Part shown: piece after piece, positions 49,227 through 61,644 of the stretch
Layout: every line of letters begins with the position of its first letter
How positions within the stretch are numbered: the stretch's first letter is position 1
DNA from: Primulina eburnea
Taxonomy: Eukaryota; Streptophyta; Magnoliopsida; Lamiales; Gesneriaceae
Length of the DNA stretch: 64,000 nucleotides
Direction of reading: 5' to 3'
Assembly: GCF_022965805.1 (NCBI RefSeq)
Contig: NC_133115.1
Location: forward strand, 33,533,321 to 33,597,320
Notes under the pieces: model-generated
Seen by the model: only the letters and a program-made list of their open reading frames with translations
The model's database searches: none
What the model was told of the DNA's origin: nothing
Position numbers and translations under genes: made by a program

Positions 49227-52016
49227 GGGTAATTTGTAGAAAAATACATCTGTGCAAGATTAATTTAAGATTCAGTACCCAACAGTTTTTTTTTTTAAAT
49301 TTAGTACCTGACAAAACACCAACTTAGCTTTTACTACATATTTCATGCATTTTTACATTTTTACCCTTTCAATTAAAAAAAAAAGTATATAAATACTTAT
49401 TTTGGTTGCACATCTTCTCTTTCCACTCATCAATCCCGATTCATTTGGATAACTTGTATATTTAATTTAAATATTTTTTATTAAAAAAAAAAAACAAATT
49501 CACAACTAATTGAATTTTTTGAAATACTTAGTTTTACTTATGAAATACTTAATTTCAATTTTAAAATACTTGATTTAGTAAATGAAATACTCAGAATGTT
49601 TATTAAAAACTGGATTTTCGAATATGCATTTAAATAAAAACCGCAACTAATTGAATTTTTTGAAATACTTAGTTTTACTTGTAAAATACTTAATTTCAAT
49701 TTTAAAATACTTGATTTAGTAAATGAAATACTCAGAATGTGTATTAAAAACCTGGATATTCGAGTATGCATTTTAAAAAAAAAACTTTACGCAACTAATT
49801 GAATTTTTTGAAATACTTAGTTTTACTTATGAAATACTTAATTTAAATTTTAAAATACTTGATTTAATAAATGAAATACTCAGAATGTGTATTAAAAAGC
49901 TGGATATTCGAATATGCATTTAAAAAAAAAAATCGTAACAAACTGAATTTTTTGAAATACTTAGTTTTACTTGGGAAATACTTACTTTTAATTTTAAAAC
50001 TACTTGATTTAGAAAATGAAATACTCAGAATGTGTATTAAAAACTGGATATTCGAATATGCATTTTAAAAAAAAAAAACAAATTCGCAACTAATTGAATT
50101 TTTGAAATACTTAGTTTTACTTATGAAATACTTAATTTTAATTTTAAAATACTTGATTTATTAAATGAAATACTCAGAATGTGTATTAAAAAGCTGGATA
50201 TTCGAATATGCATTTAAAAAACAAAAAAAAAATTCGCAACTAATTGAATTTTTTGAAATACTTAGTTTTATTTGTGAAATACTTAATTTAAATTTTAAAA
50301 TACTTGATTTAGTAAATGAAATACTCAGAATGTGTATTAAAAAGCTGGATATTCGAATATGCATTTTAAAAAAAAATCGTAACTAACTGAATTTTTTGAA
50401 ATACTTAGTTTTACTTGTGAAATACTTACTTTTAATTTTAAAACTACTTGATTTAGAAAATGAAATACTCAGAATGTGTATTAAAAACTGGATATTCAAA
50501 TATGCATTTAAAAAAAAAACAAATTCGCAAATAATTGAATTTTTGAAATACTTAGTTTTACTTATGAAATACTTAATTTTAATTTTAAAATACTTGATTT
50601 ATTAAATGAAATACTCAGAATGTGTATTAAAAAGCTGGATATTCGAATATGCATTTAAAAAACAAAAATAAATTCGTAACTAATTGAATTTTTTGAAATA
50701 CTTAGTTTTATTTGTCAAATACTTAATTGTAATTTTAAAATACTTGATTTAGTAAATGAAATACTCAGAATGTGTATTAAAAAACTGGATATTCGAATAA
50801 ACATTTAAAAAAAAAATCGCAACTAATTGAATTTTTTGAAATACTTAGTTTTACTTGTGAAATACTTAATTTTAATTTTAAAATACTTGATTTAGTAAAT
50901 GAAATACTCAGAATGTGTATTAAAAAGCTAGATATTCGAATATGCATTTAAAAAAAAAAAAAACAAATTCGCAACTAATTGAATTTTTTGAAATACTTAG
51001 TTTTACTTGTGAAATAATTAATTTCAATTTTAAAATACTTGATTTTGTAAATGAAATACTCAGAATGTGTATTAAAAAACTGGATATTCGAATATACAAT
51101 GCAAGTTCACCAAATGCTCGCATTTCCATCCAAGATTCATTTGGATGAAATGTTTATTTCATTTAATTTTTTTTTTTTTGTTAAAAATCAAATTCGCAAC
51201 TAAGCATTGAACTTTTTCAAGTACCTAGTTTTACTTGCGAAATACCTAATTTCAATTTTAAAATACTTGATTTGGTAAATGAGATACTCAGAATGAGTAT
51301 TAAATACTGGAAATTCGAATATGCAACGTAAGTTCACCAAATGCTCGCATTCTATCCAATATGCATTTGGATGACATGTTCATTTTATTTATATATTTTC
51401 TTTATTTTTTAAAAAAAAAATTCGCAACTAAGTATTGAACTTTTTCAAGTACTTAGTTTTATCTGCGAAATAATTAATTTCAGTTTTAAAATACTTGATT
51501 TGGTAGATGAGATACTCATAATGAGTATTAAAATACTGGATATTCGAATATGTAGCGTAAATTCACCAAGTGCTCACGTTTCCATCCAAGATGCATTTGG
51601 ATGACATGTTCAAGGACTTTTCAGCAGCCACAAAGCTTTGAAAAAGAAAAAAGGCTTAGAGCGAAGATTTGAAGATTTCCGGACAATGTTCTTTAAGAGA
51701 ATATCCCGTGATAGGAACAAGTAACTTAATCCGTGTATTTAAAATTTACAGATAAATATGAAGTCGGATATACGTCGATAGTCATAGTTCAATAGGTCGA
51801 AAGCTAGTGGATTTAATAAAACGACATGCAATTCACCCTTGATAAATAATTAAAGAGATTTAATTACTTCACTGAGTTGAATTAGTTTGGCATAGCTTGA
51901 GAGGGCGTGTTCAATTGGATATGAAATCTCGTCGAAAGCATAGATCATTGTCGAACCAATTAAGTAGTTTAGCGAGGGGTAAATGAAATACTTAGAATGT
52001 TGTATTAAAATACTGG
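49227..52016 (+). repeat. Left inverted arm of the foldback element
   Basis: 2790 bp. Unique outer segment 49227-49490, then about eleven ~147-bp units to ~51085 (each has GAAATACTTAGTTTTACTT, AAATGAAATACTCAGAATGT and GGATATTCGAATATGCATTT). Then come three longer units containing TTCACCAAATGCTCGCATT (51100-51600), and a unique block 51611-51980. Confidence 0.85.
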
Positions 52017-53146
52017 ATATTCGAATATGTAACGTAAGTTCACCAAATGCTCGCATTTCCTTTCAAGATACATTTGGATGACATGTTCATTTCATTTTAA
52101 AATACTTGATTTAGTAAATGAAATACTCAGAATGTGTATTAAAAAATTGGATATTCGAATATGCATTTAAAAAAAAAATTCGCAACTAATTGAATTTTTT
52201 AAATACTTAGTTTTACTTGTGAAATACTTAATTTTAATTTTAAAATACTTGATTTAGTAGATGAAATACTCATAATGTGTATTAAAAACTGGATATTCAA
52301 ATATGCATTTAAAAGAAACAAATTCGCAACTAATTGAATTTTTTGAAATACTTAGTTTTACTTGTGAAATAATTAATTTCAATTTTAAAATATTTGATTT
52401 TGTAAATGAAATACTCAGAATGTATATTAAAAAACTGGATATTCGAATATGCATTTAAAAAAAAGTCGCAACTAATTGAATTTTTTGAAATAATTACTTT
52501 TAGTTGTGAAATACTTAATTTTAATTTTTAAAATACTTGATTTAGTAAATGAAATACTCAGAATGTGTATAAAAAACCGGATATTCGAATATACAACGCA
52601 AGTTCACCAAATGCTCGCATTTCCATCCAAGATCTATTTGGATGACATGTTCATTTCATTTAATTATTTTTTTTATTGTTAAAAAAATAATTTCGCAACT
52701 AAGCATTGAACTTTGTCAAGTACTTAGTTTTACTTGCGAAATACCTAATTTCAATTTTAAAATACTTGATTTGGTAAATGAGATACTCAGAATGAGTATT
52801 AAAATACTGAAAATTCGAATATTCAACGTAAGTTCATCAAATGCTCACATTCTATCCAAGATGCATTTGGATGACATGTTCATTTTATTTAGATATTTTC
52901 TTTATTTTTTTTTTAAAAAAATTCGCAACTAAGCATTGAACATTTTGAAGTTTTGCTCGATCACTAAGAATTTTACAATGAAAGTTTTGCTCGATCACTA
53001 AACATGGAACATTTTGAAGTACTTACTTTTATTTGCGAAATACCTAATTTTAATTTTAAAATAATTGATTTGGTAATTGAGATACTCATAATATGTGATA
53101 GAATACTGGATATTCGAATATGCAACGTAAATTCAGTCATGATTGG
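52017..53146 (+). repeat. Central spacer of the foldback element
   Basis: 1.13 kb, made of further forward-oriented repeat units (52080-52600) and the longer CACCAAATGCTCGC type (52600-53130). It is not inverted relative to itself. Confidence 0.75.
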
Positions 53147-56100
53147 CCAGTATTTTAATACAACATTCTAAGTATTTCATTTACCCCTCGCTAAACTACT
53201 TAATTCGTTCGACAATGATCTATGCTTTCGACGAGATATCATATCCAATTGAACACGCCCTCTCAAGCTATGCCAAACTAATTCAACTCAGTGAAGTAAT
53301 TAAATCTCTTTAATTATTTATCAAGGGTGAATTGCATGTCGTTTTATTAAATCCACTAGCTTTCGACCTACTGAACTATGACTATCGACGTATATCCGAC
53401 TTCATATTTATCTGTAAATTTTAAATACACGGATTAAGTTACTTGTTCCTATCACGGGATATTCTCTTGAAGAACATTGTCCGGAAATCTACAAATCTTC
53501 GCTCTAAGCCTTTTTTCTTTTTCAAAGCTTTGTGGCTGCTGAAAAGTCCTTGAACATGTCATCCAAATGCATCTTGGATGGAAACGTGAGCACTTGGTGA
53601 ATTTACGCTACATATTCGAATATCCAGTATTTTAATACTCATTATGAGTATCTCATCTACCAAATCAAGTATTTTAAAACTGAAATTAATTATTTCGCAG
53701 ATAAAACTAAGTACTTGAAAAAGTTCAATACTTAGTTGCGAATTTTTTTTAAAAAAAATAAAGAAAATATATAAATAAAATGAACATGTCATCCAAATGC
53801 ATCTTGGATAGAATGCGAGCATTTGGTGAACTTACGTTGCATATTCGAATTTCCAGTATTTTAATACTCATTCTGAGTATCTCATTTACCAAATCAAGTA
53901 TTTTAAGATTGAAATTAGGTATTTCGCAAGTAAAACTAGGTACTTGAAAAAGTTCAATGCTTAGTTGCGAATTTGATTTTTAACAAAAAAAAAATAATTA
54001 AATGAAATAAACATTTCATCCAAATGGATCTTGGATGGAAATGCGAGCATTTGGTGAACTTGCGTTGTATATTCGAATATCCAGTTTTTTAATACACATT
54101 CTGAGTATTTCATTTACAAAATCAAGTATTTTAAAATTGAAATTAATTATTTCACAAGTAAAACTAAGTATTTCAAAAAATTCAATTAGTTGCGAATTTG
54201 TTTTTTTTTAAAATGCATATTCGAATATGCAGCTTTTTAATACACATTCTGAATATTTCATTTACTAAATCAAGTATTTTAAAATTAAAATTAAGTATTT
54301 CACAAGTAAAACTAAGTATTTCAAAAAATTCAATTAGTTGCGATAATGTATATTCGAATATCCAGTTTTTTAATACACATTCTGAGTATTTCATTTACTA
54401 AATCAAGTATTTTAAAATTACAATTAAGTATTTCACAAATAAAACTAAGAATTTCAAAAAATTCAATTAGTTACGAATTTATTTTTGTTTTTTAAATGCA
54501 TATTCGAATATCCAGCTTTTTAATACACATTCTGAGTATTTCATTTAATAAATCAGTATTTTAAAATTAAAATTAAGTATTTCATAAGTAAAACTAAGTA
54601 TTTCAAAAATTCAATTATTTGCGAATTTGTTTTTTTATAAATGCATATTTGAATATCCAGTTTTTAATACACATTTTGAGTATTTCATTTTCTAAATCAA
54701 GTAGTTTTAAAATTAAAAGTAAGTATTTCACAAGTAAAACTAAGTATTTCAAAAAATTCAGTTAGTTACGATTTTTTTTTTTTAAATGCATATTCGAATA
54801 TCCAGCTTTTTAATACACATTCTGAGTATTTCATTTACTAAATCAAGTATTTTAAAATTTAAATTAAGTATTTCACAAATAAAACTAAGTATTTCAAAAA
54901 ATTCAATTAGTTGCGAATTTGTTTTTGTTTTTTAAATGCATATTCGAATATCCAGCTTTTTAATACACATTTTGAGTATTTCATTTAATAAATCAAGTAT
55001 TTTAAAATTAAAATTAAGTATTTCATAAGTAAAACTAAGTATTTCAAAAATTCAATTAGTTGCGAATTTGTTTTTTTTTTTAAATGCGTATTCGAATATC
55101 CAGTTTTTAATACACATTCTGATTATTTCATTTTCTAAATCAAGTAGTTTTAAAATTAAAAGTAAGTATTTCACAAGTAAAACTAAGTATTTCAAAAAAT
55201 TCAGTTAGTTACGATTTTTTTTTAAAATGCATATTCGAATATCCAGCTTTTTAATACACATTCTGAGTATTTCATTTATTAAATCAAGTATTTTTAAAAT
55301 TTAAATTAAGTATTTCACAAATAAAACTAAGTATTTCAAAAAATTCAATTAGTTGCGAATTTGTTTTTGTTTTTTAAATGCATATTCGAATATCCAGCTT
55401 TTTAATACACATTCTGAGTATTTCATTTAATAAATCAAGTATTTTAAAATTAAAATTAAGTATTTCATAAGTAAAACTAAGTATTTCAAAAATTCAATTA
55501 TTTGCGAATTTGTTTTTTTTTAAATGCATATTTGAATATCCAGTTTTTAATACACATTCTGAGTATTTTATTTTCTAAATCAAGTAGTTTTAAAATTAAA
55601 AGTAAGTATTTCACAAGTAAAACTAAGTATTTCAAAAAATTCAGTTAGTTACGATTTTTTTTTTTTAAATGCATATTCGAATATCCAGCTTTTTAATACA
55701 CATTCTGAGTATTTCATTTACTAAATCAAGTATTTTAAAATTTAAATTAAGTATTTCACAAATAAAACTAAGTATTTCAAAAAATTCAATTAGTTGCGAA
55801 TTTGTTTTTGTTTTTTAAATGCATATTCGAATATCCAGCTTTTTAATACACATTCTGAGTATTTCATTTAATAAATCAAGTATTTTAAAATTAAAATTAA
55901 GTATTTCATAAGTAAAACTAAGTATTTCAAAAATTCAATTAGTTGCGAATTTGTTTTTTTTTTTAAATGCATATTCGAATATCCAGTTTTTAATACACAT
56001 TCTGAGTATTTCATTTTCTAAATCAAGTAGTTTTAAAATTAAAAGTAAGTATTTCACAAGTAAAACTAAGTATTTCAAAAAATTCAGTTAGTTACGATTT

Positions 56101-56798
56101 TTTTTTAAATGCATATTCAAATATCCAGCTTTTGAATACACATTCTGAGTATTTCATTTACTAAATCAAGTATTTTAAAATTTAAATTAAGTATTTCATA
56201 AGTAAAACTAAGTATTTCAAAAAATTCAATTAGTTGCGTAAAGTTTTTTTTTAAAATGCATACTCGAATATCCAGGTTTTTAATACACATTCTGAGTATT
56301 TCATTTACTAAATCAAGTATTTTAAAATTGAAATTAAGTATTTGACAAGTAAAACTAAGTATTTCAAAAAATTCAATTAGTTGCGGTTTTTTTTTAAATG
56401 CATATTCGAATATCCAGTTTTTAATAAACATTCTGAGTATTTCATTTACTAAATCAAGTATTTTAAAATTGAAATTAAGTATTTCATAAGTAAAACTAAG
56501 TATTTCAAAAAATTCAATTAGTTGTGAATTTGTTTTTTTTTTAATAAAAAATATTTAAATTAAATATACAAGTCATCCAAATGAATCGGGATTGATGAGT
56601 GGAAAGAGAAGATGTGCAACCAAAATAAGTATTTATATACTTTTTTTTATTAATTGAAAGGGTAAAAATGTAAAAATGCATGAAATATGTAGTAAAAGCT
56701 AAGTTGGTGTTTTGTCAGGTACTAAATTTCAAAAAAAAACTGTTGGGTACTGAATGTTAAATTAATCTTGGACAGATGTATTTTTCTACAAATTACCC
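53147..56798 (-). repeat. Right inverted arm of the foldback element
   Basis: 3652 bp, reverse complement of the left arm in block order: unique block 53181-53555, longer units to ~54080, then about seventeen ~147-bp units to ~56530, then the unique outer segment. It is ~860 bp longer than the left arm because of extra units. Confidence 0.85.
54763..56098 (-). repeat. Higher-order repeat, three copies of a ~443-bp trimer
   Basis: The marker CAGTTAGTTACGATTTTTT recurs at about 54763, 55205, 55648 and 56085 (spacings ~442, 443 and 437). Between markers the three ~147-bp units occur in the same order of variants (ending TTGTTTTTGTTTTTTAAATG, then a TTTTTTTTTAAATGC type, then the marker type). 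Confidence 0.8.
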
Positions 56799-56807
56799 TA
56801 AAATGTA

Positions 56808-58383
56808 CTATGAAATACTAGATTATATAATAATAAAGAAATATTGAAGATTTATGCAGAATCTTGAACATGGCAGAAGATCAGTAGTAAAGAAAATGTT
56901 CAACTTCCCTTTGAAGGTGAAAAAAAAATGGCATCAGTCAATTACGTCTTCGATGTGAAAGCAGAATACGTACTTTTCCTCCAAGTTTTACACCACAACA
57001 AAAGAGAACAGGGAAAATTCGGATCTGCGTTAAATTTACATTTAATAATTCGTAAAATATATTATTTTTTTACCCGCTAATAATTATTATTCCCCCAGGC
57101 CCCACCAACTTTCCTTTGGCCCTCCAGCTCCCAAACTGAAACGTGCCAATCTGCTAAGAAATACATTGAAATCTGAGGGTTTAAATTACAGCAAAATTTC
57201 CCTCAGAACCTTTTTGACTTTTCCATCAATCACAGATCATTAATTTTAGTATTAGAATTTAATTCAAAGCGATTCAATCTATGGCTAGATCAATAAATCT
57301 CATATCGACCATTCATTGTACACGAGAAGATCTCATTAATACATAGTTAAATGTATGTTCAGTTTTTGTAGATTTTTTTTTTGTTAATGATTATTTTTGT
57401 ACTGGGCACACATGTGTTTTTTCGGAGGAAATTATATTAAAAAAACATTGAAAATCTTGAACAAATATAAATTAATTTTATTTGTAGTGTAAAATATATA
57501 TTTGTATTTTTTTTTTTGTCAAAATAGTAAAAATTTGTTTGATTTGGAATGTGAAATATATATTTGTTAAAATGTATCCAGTTTATAAGATTTATTTTTA
57601 ATCTAGAATGATAATTTAATTTCAAAGAAAAAATAAGTGGGAAAGAGAAAATTGATATGAGGGATATTCCGATCATTATGAGAAAAAATTACATAAATTA
57701 ATTCACATTATTATAATCATACCAAACATCTTATATTTTATCAAACTATATTATTTATCCATATCTTTCAATTATTTATCACTCAAATTATTACTATTTT
57801 TACATTTTTTTTAAATTTATTTCTATACCAAATAACAGAGTAAAGCATTAAGCTTCTTTTTAATCATGTGAAATAATTAACTCTCCGTACTGAAAAAGTA
57901 TATATTAAAATGAGAAACTTTATCCTTAATTGTTGTTCCCCCAGCTCTCATTTTGTTCAATTTATATTGCACGTACATAGGTAAGTGGATATTTCATTAA
58001 AATCCTGGGATTTTATGTATTTTTAAATTAGAATTATATAAACAATAAAAACTTAGACAAGAAAAAAAAAAAAAAGATTGGAATCACAACCAATCATCAA
58101 CTGATAATATCTGTCATTTATCTCCTAAATTTTAAAGTCGATAAATATCTCTTTTATTATGTGATTTAGATTTTCTGCTGTTCTTTGTGAATATATTGCA
58201 TCAACTATTATGTTACTTTTTTCAATAAATATTCCATCATTTTTTCAGAAATTAATTTTTTAAAAGTAGTTGTTTTATTAATTATTATTAAAAGACATGG
58301 ATTGTATTTATTGTCGTATGGAGAAACACCATGACCAGTAATAATGAGGCTCCTCTTTAAAACTATATACAATAATAGCAAAA
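56808..58383. other. Intergenic, no gene recognised
   Basis: AT-rich DNA with homopolymer runs. No coding or repeat structure recognised. Confidence 0.4.
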
Positions 58384-58553
58384 ACTTGTGTGACACGGTC
58401 TCACGGATCGTATTTTGTGAGACATATCTCTTATTTGGGTCATCCATGAAAAAATATTATTTTTTATACTACGAGTGTTACTTTTTATTGTAAATATCGG
58501 TAAAGTTGACCCGTCTCACATATAAATATTCATGAAACTGTTTCACAAGAGAC
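58384..58553 (+). mobile_element. Palindromic short element (GAGACGG family), copy 7
   Basis: ACTTGTGTGACACGGTCTCA on the left, central CATGAAAAAATATTATTTTT, then GTTGACCCGTCTCACATATA and CATGAAACTGTTTCACAAGA on the right. Confidence 0.82.
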
Positions 58554-59649
58554 ATTGAGGATACTCATACATAATTCAGGTTAAAGCCAAAGTTCATCAA
58601 TTAATGGGACCCGTCGTTTCTCAACCATTTTGTGTAAACATTGTACCCCCACCACATTTCAATAATGTCAAATGGAGCCATTTTTGGCTTTAGAAAAATT
58701 ATTATTAAAATAATTATTATTATTATTATTATTCAATGTATTAGTTTAATAAAGTTGAAACAGATCAGTTTAATGAATTCAGTTGTTGGAAATATTATTT
58801 TAAATTGCTAAATCAAGTAAAAGGGATACTGTCTTCATCACTTTCATCTAGTTCACAGTGTCAACAGACTAAAGCAATTAGAGGAAGGAGCTAAAAACAA
58901 GTAGAAGAGAATGAGGGTTGAAAGATGAATGAATGGATATTCAAACATAGAACTAGATACAAAAACTTCTTGTATAAACAGAATGGTATCGGAATCGTTC
59001 GAATTATATAATAAAGTCGAGCCCTACTTCCGAACCCTCGATGATACATCCGTCGGATCGTAAAGTCCGATCAGATAGATATACTGCCAGTAGTTCTCAG
59101 TGAAGATGTGGTTCTCTTCTAGAGTACGAGAATCAGAGAACAAAAGCAGATAGGAGGTATATGTAATATACATAGGAAATAATATGTAATAAATACTATC
59201 GTGACTAGGGTTGGAGGGAGACTAGGGTGTAACAAAGCTAAATACACAAGATAGGTAGAACTTACAAGGAGAGCAAAATGTTATTAATCTCATTAATTAA
59301 ATAAGAGAAGATTGGAATTATTTTATCTTCTTAAATCCCATTCTGTTTCATTTTATTTCTCTTTCAGCATATACATAAACATTCTCACATCACATCGTCT
59401 CAAAGCTTTTTAATATATATATATATTATATTAATCTATAAAATACTCCCTATCATGAAATACTAGCCTAAACTTAGGATTTCAAAGGTGGGGGCAAAAA
59501 TTAAAAAAAAAAAAATCATTTCCATGTATATTATGGAATGAAGGACTAGTAGAAGTCACCAAACTATCATCTCGAATGACCAAGCACTACCACCATAATC
59601 ATCAGTCAAAGAGGCACCAAATTCAGGTCGAACCAAGGCGATCTTGAGC
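58554..59649. other. Intergenic / 3' side of the HIPP gene
   Basis: AT-rich, with a (TTA)n run near 58711-58731. The right end probably holds the HIPP 3' UTR. No gene seen. Confidence 0.45.
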
Positions 59650-61644
59650 TCACATCACGTTACAACTCGACGTGTTTTCGTCACTAAACATTGCGTACTG
59701 GTCTGTTCGCTCGCCGGGAGGCGGAGCGTAATGGTAAGGGTAAGGAGGATACGGCGGCATGTAGTTAACAGCAGGGGGAGGACGGGCATACATCATCGGC
59801 TGAAATCTCTCGTTACCGTTGGCCCGTTGCTGGTTCATCATCATGGCTGCAAGTTGTTGCTGGTAATAGGGATTTGCCGTCATGTGCTCCGGGGTAGCAG
59901 CTGGAAAATACCCAGCACCAGCACCTCCGCCACCAGCCATGGCTGAGGCCGGCAGTCCTTGAACTGCAGCCAGATTGTTCATTTGGCCCATTGGAAGATT
60001 ACCCATTTGGCCCATCGGCATATTTGTCCCCAATGGGCTCACGTGACCTCCAGCACTCACAGGCATCATGTTAGGCATGCCATGAGGTCCATCATTCATA
60101 GCACCCCCTTTCTTGGCCCCATTACCCATAGAATTGTTGACATTCATAGCCCCAACTCCACCGCCGCCCACGCCACCATTTTTATTTTGACCACCGCCAC
60201 CATTCTTGCCACCCTTTCCACCACCTTGATTTTGGTTACCACCATTGTTGTTCCCATTACTACCTTTCTTACCACCATTAGCCCCACCTTGATTTTGATT
60301 ACCACCGCCTAGATTCATTTGAACAGGCATGTTACCTCCACCACCACCACCACCACCACCTTTCTTCCCATTTTCACCTCCTTTGTTACCACCGCCTTTC
60401 ATGAACTGAGGATGCTGACCGTTCATTATATTATTCATCATGATGCTACCCGTCGGAGCACCTCCATGGCCGTTACCCAATACAGGAGGCTTCATTTTAT
60501 TAACAACAGGGATATCATCCATTTCGTCATCAAAATCGTCGTCGTCGTCATAATCGTCGTCGTCAAAATCGTCGTCACTAAATTCTTCATCCTCAGGCAA
60601 GTTGAACTTCACAGATTTCTGGTTCTGGTCCTTGTTATTGTTGGCCCCTTTCAGATCTTTCATAAACTGCGGGGCCATTTTCAGATCTTGCAACCCTTTC
60701 AACTGTTGCATCTGTTGAAGCTGCTGGAGTTGTTGCTGAAATTGAGGATTTTGCGCCTGAAGACCACCTTTTGGCTGGTTGTTGCCACCACCCTTTGGAG
60801 CCTGGCCTTTGTTCTGTCCGCCTTTGCTTCCACTATCAATTTGCAGATTCTTAAACTGATTATTCATCTGGTTTTGATTATTGTTGGCCTTTGATACACC
60901 CCATATCTCAGCATGTTTCCCATTCTTGGTAAGCTTCTTGATGAGTGTGGCTGGGTCAACATTACCTGAAACAGTGACCTTCCCATGCTCTGAATCTATG
61001 TTCGTGGTGTAAACCCCTGCAGAAAAACATGAAATGTTAGCCCAATTGGTGGAAAAAAACCCACAAAAAAATAATATGTGGCCAGCAGAATTTTTTTTTT
61101 TACCGCTTCTGGCTTAAAAAAAATAAATCAATCAAAGAATGAGATTTGCCAATATAATTTAGGGGTCAAGAACACGAGCATACCATCAATCTTCTGCAAG
61201 ATTTTCTTCACTTTTTGCTTACATCCATCACAGTGTATATTGACTTTAAGAACACAAGTCTGCAAAAACAAGCAAAGCCAGAGAACACAAAGAAAGTAAA
61301 GTTAACAACTTTATCACTTAGAAGACAAAAATTAAAAACCGCAAAGAAGAAATTACAGGAAGAAAAGCAGGAAAACCCAAAATAATCGAATGAAAAACAT
61401 CCTTTCAATTAAAAAAAACAAAATTGAAAAAATTCATTGTACATCACAATAAGAAAGACAACAGAGGTATACATACAGCAAAAAATGTAAATAAAAAATC
61501 CTTGTTTTCAATATAAGCTAAGCCCGTAAGGCCAATGCACACACACGCTAACCCCTCATTTACATAGAAAAAGAAATTCACGTTTGCAACAAAATGGGGT
61601 GAAGAACAAGTAACCTGGATCTTCAAGAACTCTTCTTTACTCAT
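59650..61644 (-). CDS. HIPP: Heavy-metal-associated isoprenylated plant protein (HIPP, HMA domain with Gly-rich tail)
   Basis: Three exons: complement(join(59650..61016, 61184..61259, 61615..61644)), 1473 nt, 490 aa. The HMA domain (residues ~10-75) has the metal-binding motif HCDGCKQKV (Cys20, Cys23), then [20 protein letters not shown] and [11 protein letters not shown] Gln/Leu-rich segment follows (~125-145), then a very acidic run at ~177-203 (mostly Asp). A long Gly/Asn/Lys-rich low-complexity region contains GGG repeats. The Pro/Tyr-rich end finishes CNVM, a farnesylation CaaX box. HIPPs bind transition metals or interact with transcription factors and are membrane- or nucleus-associated (family knowledge). 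The architecture resembles Arabidopsis At3g06130/At5g19090. Introns are GT-AG and phases agree. The opposite strand of exon 3 is open for 191 codons only because of its biased composition. Confidence 0.94.

Larger units (their letters stand above)
49218..56807. mobile_element. Giant foldback Mutator-like element with satellite arms (with target duplication)
   Basis: The element proper is 49227-56798 (7572 bp). It is bounded by a perfect 9-bp direct repeat TAAAATGTA (49218-49226 and 56799-56807), the target-site size typical of Mutator-like elements. The termini are inverted (GGGTAATTTGTAGAAAAATA at both ends). Inverted homology runs through the whole of two arms, 49227-52016 and 53147-56798, around a 1.1-kb spacer. 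The outermost ~300 bp are unique, then come arrays of a ~147-bp repeat, then a ~370-bp unique block near the centre. I see no transposase, so it must be non-autonomous. The many 60-100-codon ORFs in it are periodic artefacts of the repeat. Confidence 0.85.

Noticed and set aside
49538..56431. More than a dozen 60-104-codon ORFs on both strands
   Set aside because: They repeat the same peptide words (e.g. ILRMCIKNWIFEYAF) at ~147-bp periodicity in both arms and stop irregularly. They are translations of the satellite, not genes.
60319..60894. 191-codon open reading frame on the plus strand opposite HIPP exon 3
   Set aside because: It reads as His/Thr/Val/Ile low complexity produced by the antisense of Gly/Asn/Asp-rich codons. 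The minus-strand HIPP frame has domain, splice and CaaX evidence.
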